A stretch of 64,000 nucleotides of DNA from Xenophilus aerolatus (GTDB lineage Bacteria > Pseudomonadota > Gammaproteobacteria > Burkholderiales > Burkholderiaceae_C): the NCBI GenBank assembly GCA_030418545.1, contig QAIB01000001.1:1116001-1180000 (forward strand). The letters are read 5' to 3'. A program made the translations under genes and the position numbers. The notes under the pieces were generated by a model. That model had not been told where the DNA came from. It made no database searches and worked only from the letters and a program-made list of their open reading frames with translations. Positions 62,545-64,000 of the stretch are shown one piece after another; position 1 is the first letter of the stretch; each line of letters opens with the position of its first letter.

Positions 62545-63282
62545 TCAGAGCTGGCGGTACACCTCGGTGGCGAGCTTCAGCAGGGCCTCGCGCGACAGGG
62601 GCGCGCTCAGCGCATAGCCGAAGCCGCGGTCGACCCAGTAGAAGCTGGGCACCGCGCCCGTGGACGCGAAGCTGAAGGCGGTCTCCTGGCTCGCGCGCGC
62701 GGACGGCGTGGCCTTGTCGTCGAGCGCACCGAGGTACAGCGTCACGCGCTGGCTCGCTGCGTTCTCGAACATGAACTGTGCCCGCGCACCGTCGTCGCCC
62801 GGCAGCAGACGGCCGCCGACAAGCGCGTAGCCCTGAGCCGACAGGTCGGGCAGCTTCAGCGGGCGGTCGAGCCGGCGCGACAGCCATTGCACCAGGTGCT
62901 GCTGCTCGCTGGCGGCCACTTCGACGGGGTGCCGCTTCTCGGGGGAATAGACGACGTAGGCCGCGGTCGCGTCGCGCACGAAGCTCTGGGCCGCGGGCGC
63001 CCGCGCGAGGGACATCGCAGGGCGCGCCTGCCACTGGGCGTTGGCCACCCAGCCGACGCCGAAGGCCACCAGCACCGCGGCCGCCATGCCGCCCCATGTC
63101 GTCCAGCGGGCGCGGCGCTCGACGGCCGCGCGGTGGCGGCCGAGGCGCTCGGCGGCCGCCTGCAAGGCCGGCGGCAGGGGTTCGGAGAGGACCTCGCGGT
63201 GCAGGCCCCGCAGCGCCTCGCGCTGGGCGGGCCAGTCCCCGGGTTCGTCCGGTCGATCGGGAGCGATGGGCGGCGTGGGCAT
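62545..63282 (-). CDS. Anti-sigma factor (transmembrane)
   Basis: 245 residues from ATG 63282; a GTG at 63297 that overlaps the sigma-factor stop by 4 bases would add 5 residues and is equally possible. Cytoplasmic N-terminal ~60 residues, one membrane helix (TTWGGMAAAVLVAFGVGWVANAQW), then a periplasmic domain to the end. No zinc-binding HxxxCxxC motif is visible in the N-terminus. Position right after the ECF sigma gene implies it binds and inhibits that sigma factor. Signal unknown. Confidence 0.87.
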   Translation of the reverse strand: MPTPPIAPDRPDEPGDWPAQREALRGLHREVLSEPLPPALQAAAERLGRHRAAVERRARWTTWGGMAAAVLVAFGVGWVANAQWQARPAMSLARAPAAQSFVRDATAAYVVYSPEKRHPVEVAASEQQHLVQWLSRRLDRPLKLPDLSAQGYALVGGRLLPGDDGARAQFMFENAASQRVTLYLGALDDKATPSARASQETAFSFASTGAVPSFYWVDRGFGYALSAPLSREALLKLATEVYRQL

Positions 63283-63293
63283 GGCGGGAACGG

Positions 63294-63824
63294 TCACTTC
63301 AGGCGCCGCAGGGGCGGGCGGGCCGGCGCCGGGGCGGCATCGGTGGGTGAAACCCCTTCCATCAACTGGCGCAACCGGGACCGGGCACGCGACAGACGCG
63401 ACATCACGGTGCCCGCCGGCACGCCGAGGATGCGCGCCACGTCGTCGTAGGACAGGTCTTCCAGCGCCACCAGCAGCAGCACGGCGCGCTGCTCGTCCGG
63501 CAGCTGGAGCAGGCAGCGCTGCAGGTCGATCCGGCGCTCGGGCGGCGCGTCGGGAGCGGGCAATTGCTCGGCCAGCTCGTCGATGTCCAGGGCCGCGCGC
63601 GGCGACGGCGTTCGGCGGGCCTGGCTGGCGAAGAGGTTGTGCATGAGCGTGAAGAGCCAGGCCCGCAGGTCGGTGCCCGCGGTCCACAGGCGCCACTTGT
63701 CGCAGGCCCGCTCCAGCGTGTCCTGTACCAGGTCGTCGGCCAGCCAGGCATCGCCCGTCAGCGCGCGCGCATAGCGGCGCAGGCTGGGGATGTGGGCAAC
63801 GAGGGCGGCCGTGCCGTCGGTCAT
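63294..63824 (-). CDS. ECF-type RNA polymerase sigma factor
   Basis: 176 residues. Region 2 (SLRRYARALTGDAWLADDLVQDTLERACDKW) and region 4 (LPDEQRAVLLLVALEDLSYDDVARILGVPAGTVMSRLSRARSRLRQL) are complete, with no region 3 and a short linker. It would redirect RNA polymerase to stress or envelope genes when released by the membrane anti-sigma factor downstream. A 98-bp gap separates it from smpB. Confidence 0.94.
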   Translation of the reverse strand: MTDGTAALVAHIPSLRRYARALTGDAWLADDLVQDTLERACDKWRLWTAGTDLRAWLFTLMHNLFASQARRTPSPRAALDIDELAEQLPAPDAPPERRIDLQRCLLQLPDEQRAVLLLVALEDLSYDDVARILGVPAGTVMSRLSRARSRLRQLMEGVSPTDAAPAPARPPLRRLK

Positions 63825-63922
63825 GCAGGTGGCGAGTGGATCACGACGGCGCGGGAAGCGCGCCTTCTGACTGCATGAACACCGGGGCGGGGCGGTTTAT
63901 TCCATGCCGCGCCAAAAAAACT

Positions 63923-64000
63923 TCAGCGCTGGCGGTTCTTCATCGCGCGTTCAACCTCGCGCTTGCCTTCGCGGTCCTTGATGACATCGCGCTTGTCGTG
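63923..64000 (-). CDS. smpB: SsrA-binding protein SmpB, C-terminal end (cut by window edge)
   Basis: Only the last 25 residues are present: HDKRDVIKDREGKREVERAM and KNRQR, then TGA. The HDKR and the basic helical tail match the C-terminus of SmpB, which guides tmRNA to stalled ribosomes. The stop is followed by a T-rich stretch on the minus strand (A-run 63914-63920) without a long stem, a weak terminator at best. Confidence 0.82.
   Translation of the reverse strand, partial: HDKRDVIKDREGKREVERAMKNRQR

Noticed and set aside
63905-63925. Terminator after smpB
   Set aside because: There is a T-run on the minus strand, but only a 6-base AGCGCT palindrome before it, insufficient for a confident call.

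Overview
The window is a GC-rich bacterial chromosome segment. Gene content and protein sequences point to a betaproteobacterium of the order Burkholderiales, most likely Comamonadaceae (Variovorax-like). Indicators are a Bug/TctC-type binding protein beside a LysR regulator, a CysB-type regulator, the lptGF/pepA/holC block, the divergent argA/hrpA pair, the rimP-nusA-infB-rbfA-truB-typA block and many DUF3309/DUF4124-type small proteins. No phage, insertion sequence, integrase or CRISPR array was seen. No stretch longer than 300 bases lacks a gene.

Layout. 1-2.4 kb: tail of a tctC/FAD-oxidoreductase pair and a divergent LysR regulator with a perfect palindrome between them. 2.4-5.3 kb: an Nramp-family transporter and a MocR-type regulator. 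5.4-12.1 kb: a complete peptide-type ABC importer (binding protein, two permeases, one double ATPase) ending in an amidase. 12.2-14.1 kb: AzlC/AzlD amino-acid exporter and a short-chain dehydrogenase. 14.2-19.7 kb: argA and hrpA, divergent. 19.7-22.8 kb: small secreted/membrane proteins, a methionine-type aminotransferase and a CysB-like regulator. 22.8-27.9 kb: cobalt/sirohydrochlorin chelatase-like protein, lptG, lptF, then pepA, holC and a proline-rich unknown. 28-29.2 kb: a branched-chain amino-acid binding lipoprotein interrupted by one in-frame amber codon. 29.6-31.1 kb: tRNA-Ser(GGA) and an SPFH/NfeD membrane pair. 31.2-33.6 kb: an arginine/lysine/ornithine decarboxylase.

33.6-42 kb is an aminophosphonate locus. 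On the minus strand lie a GntR regulator, a PhnZ-like HD protein with all its metal-ligand residues, and an EamA transporter. On the plus strand lie a 2-aminoethylphosphonate ABC importer, an FAD oxidoreductase and phosphonoacetaldehyde hydrolase (PhnX). No transaminase PhnW and no hydroxylase PhnY is present in the window. 42-52 kb: YbaN-like protein, exported ATP-dependent DNA ligase, fabI, and a yejABEF-type importer whose yejB and yejE are separated by a Phd/PIN toxin-antitoxin module; then an MFS transporter. 52-60.6 kb: rimP-nusA-infB-rbfA-truB-typA, preceded by a promoter followed directly by a terminator-like hairpin. 60.6-64 kb: two secreted proteins of unknown role, a lipoprotein, an anti-sigma/ECF-sigma pair, and the end of smpB.

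The least explained signals are two families of small repeated DNA elements. One forms long hairpins built from tandem GCGAAGG units. It fills three gaps between co-directional genes (phnU/FAD oxidoreductase, yejE/yejF, infB/rbfA), each time 5-12 bases after a stop codon. The other is a roughly 40-bp two-stem element with fixed spacing (5-7-5-5-7-5-7). It occurs in two intergenic places and also, with the same spacing, inside the reading frames of hrpA and truB, and weakly in yejF.
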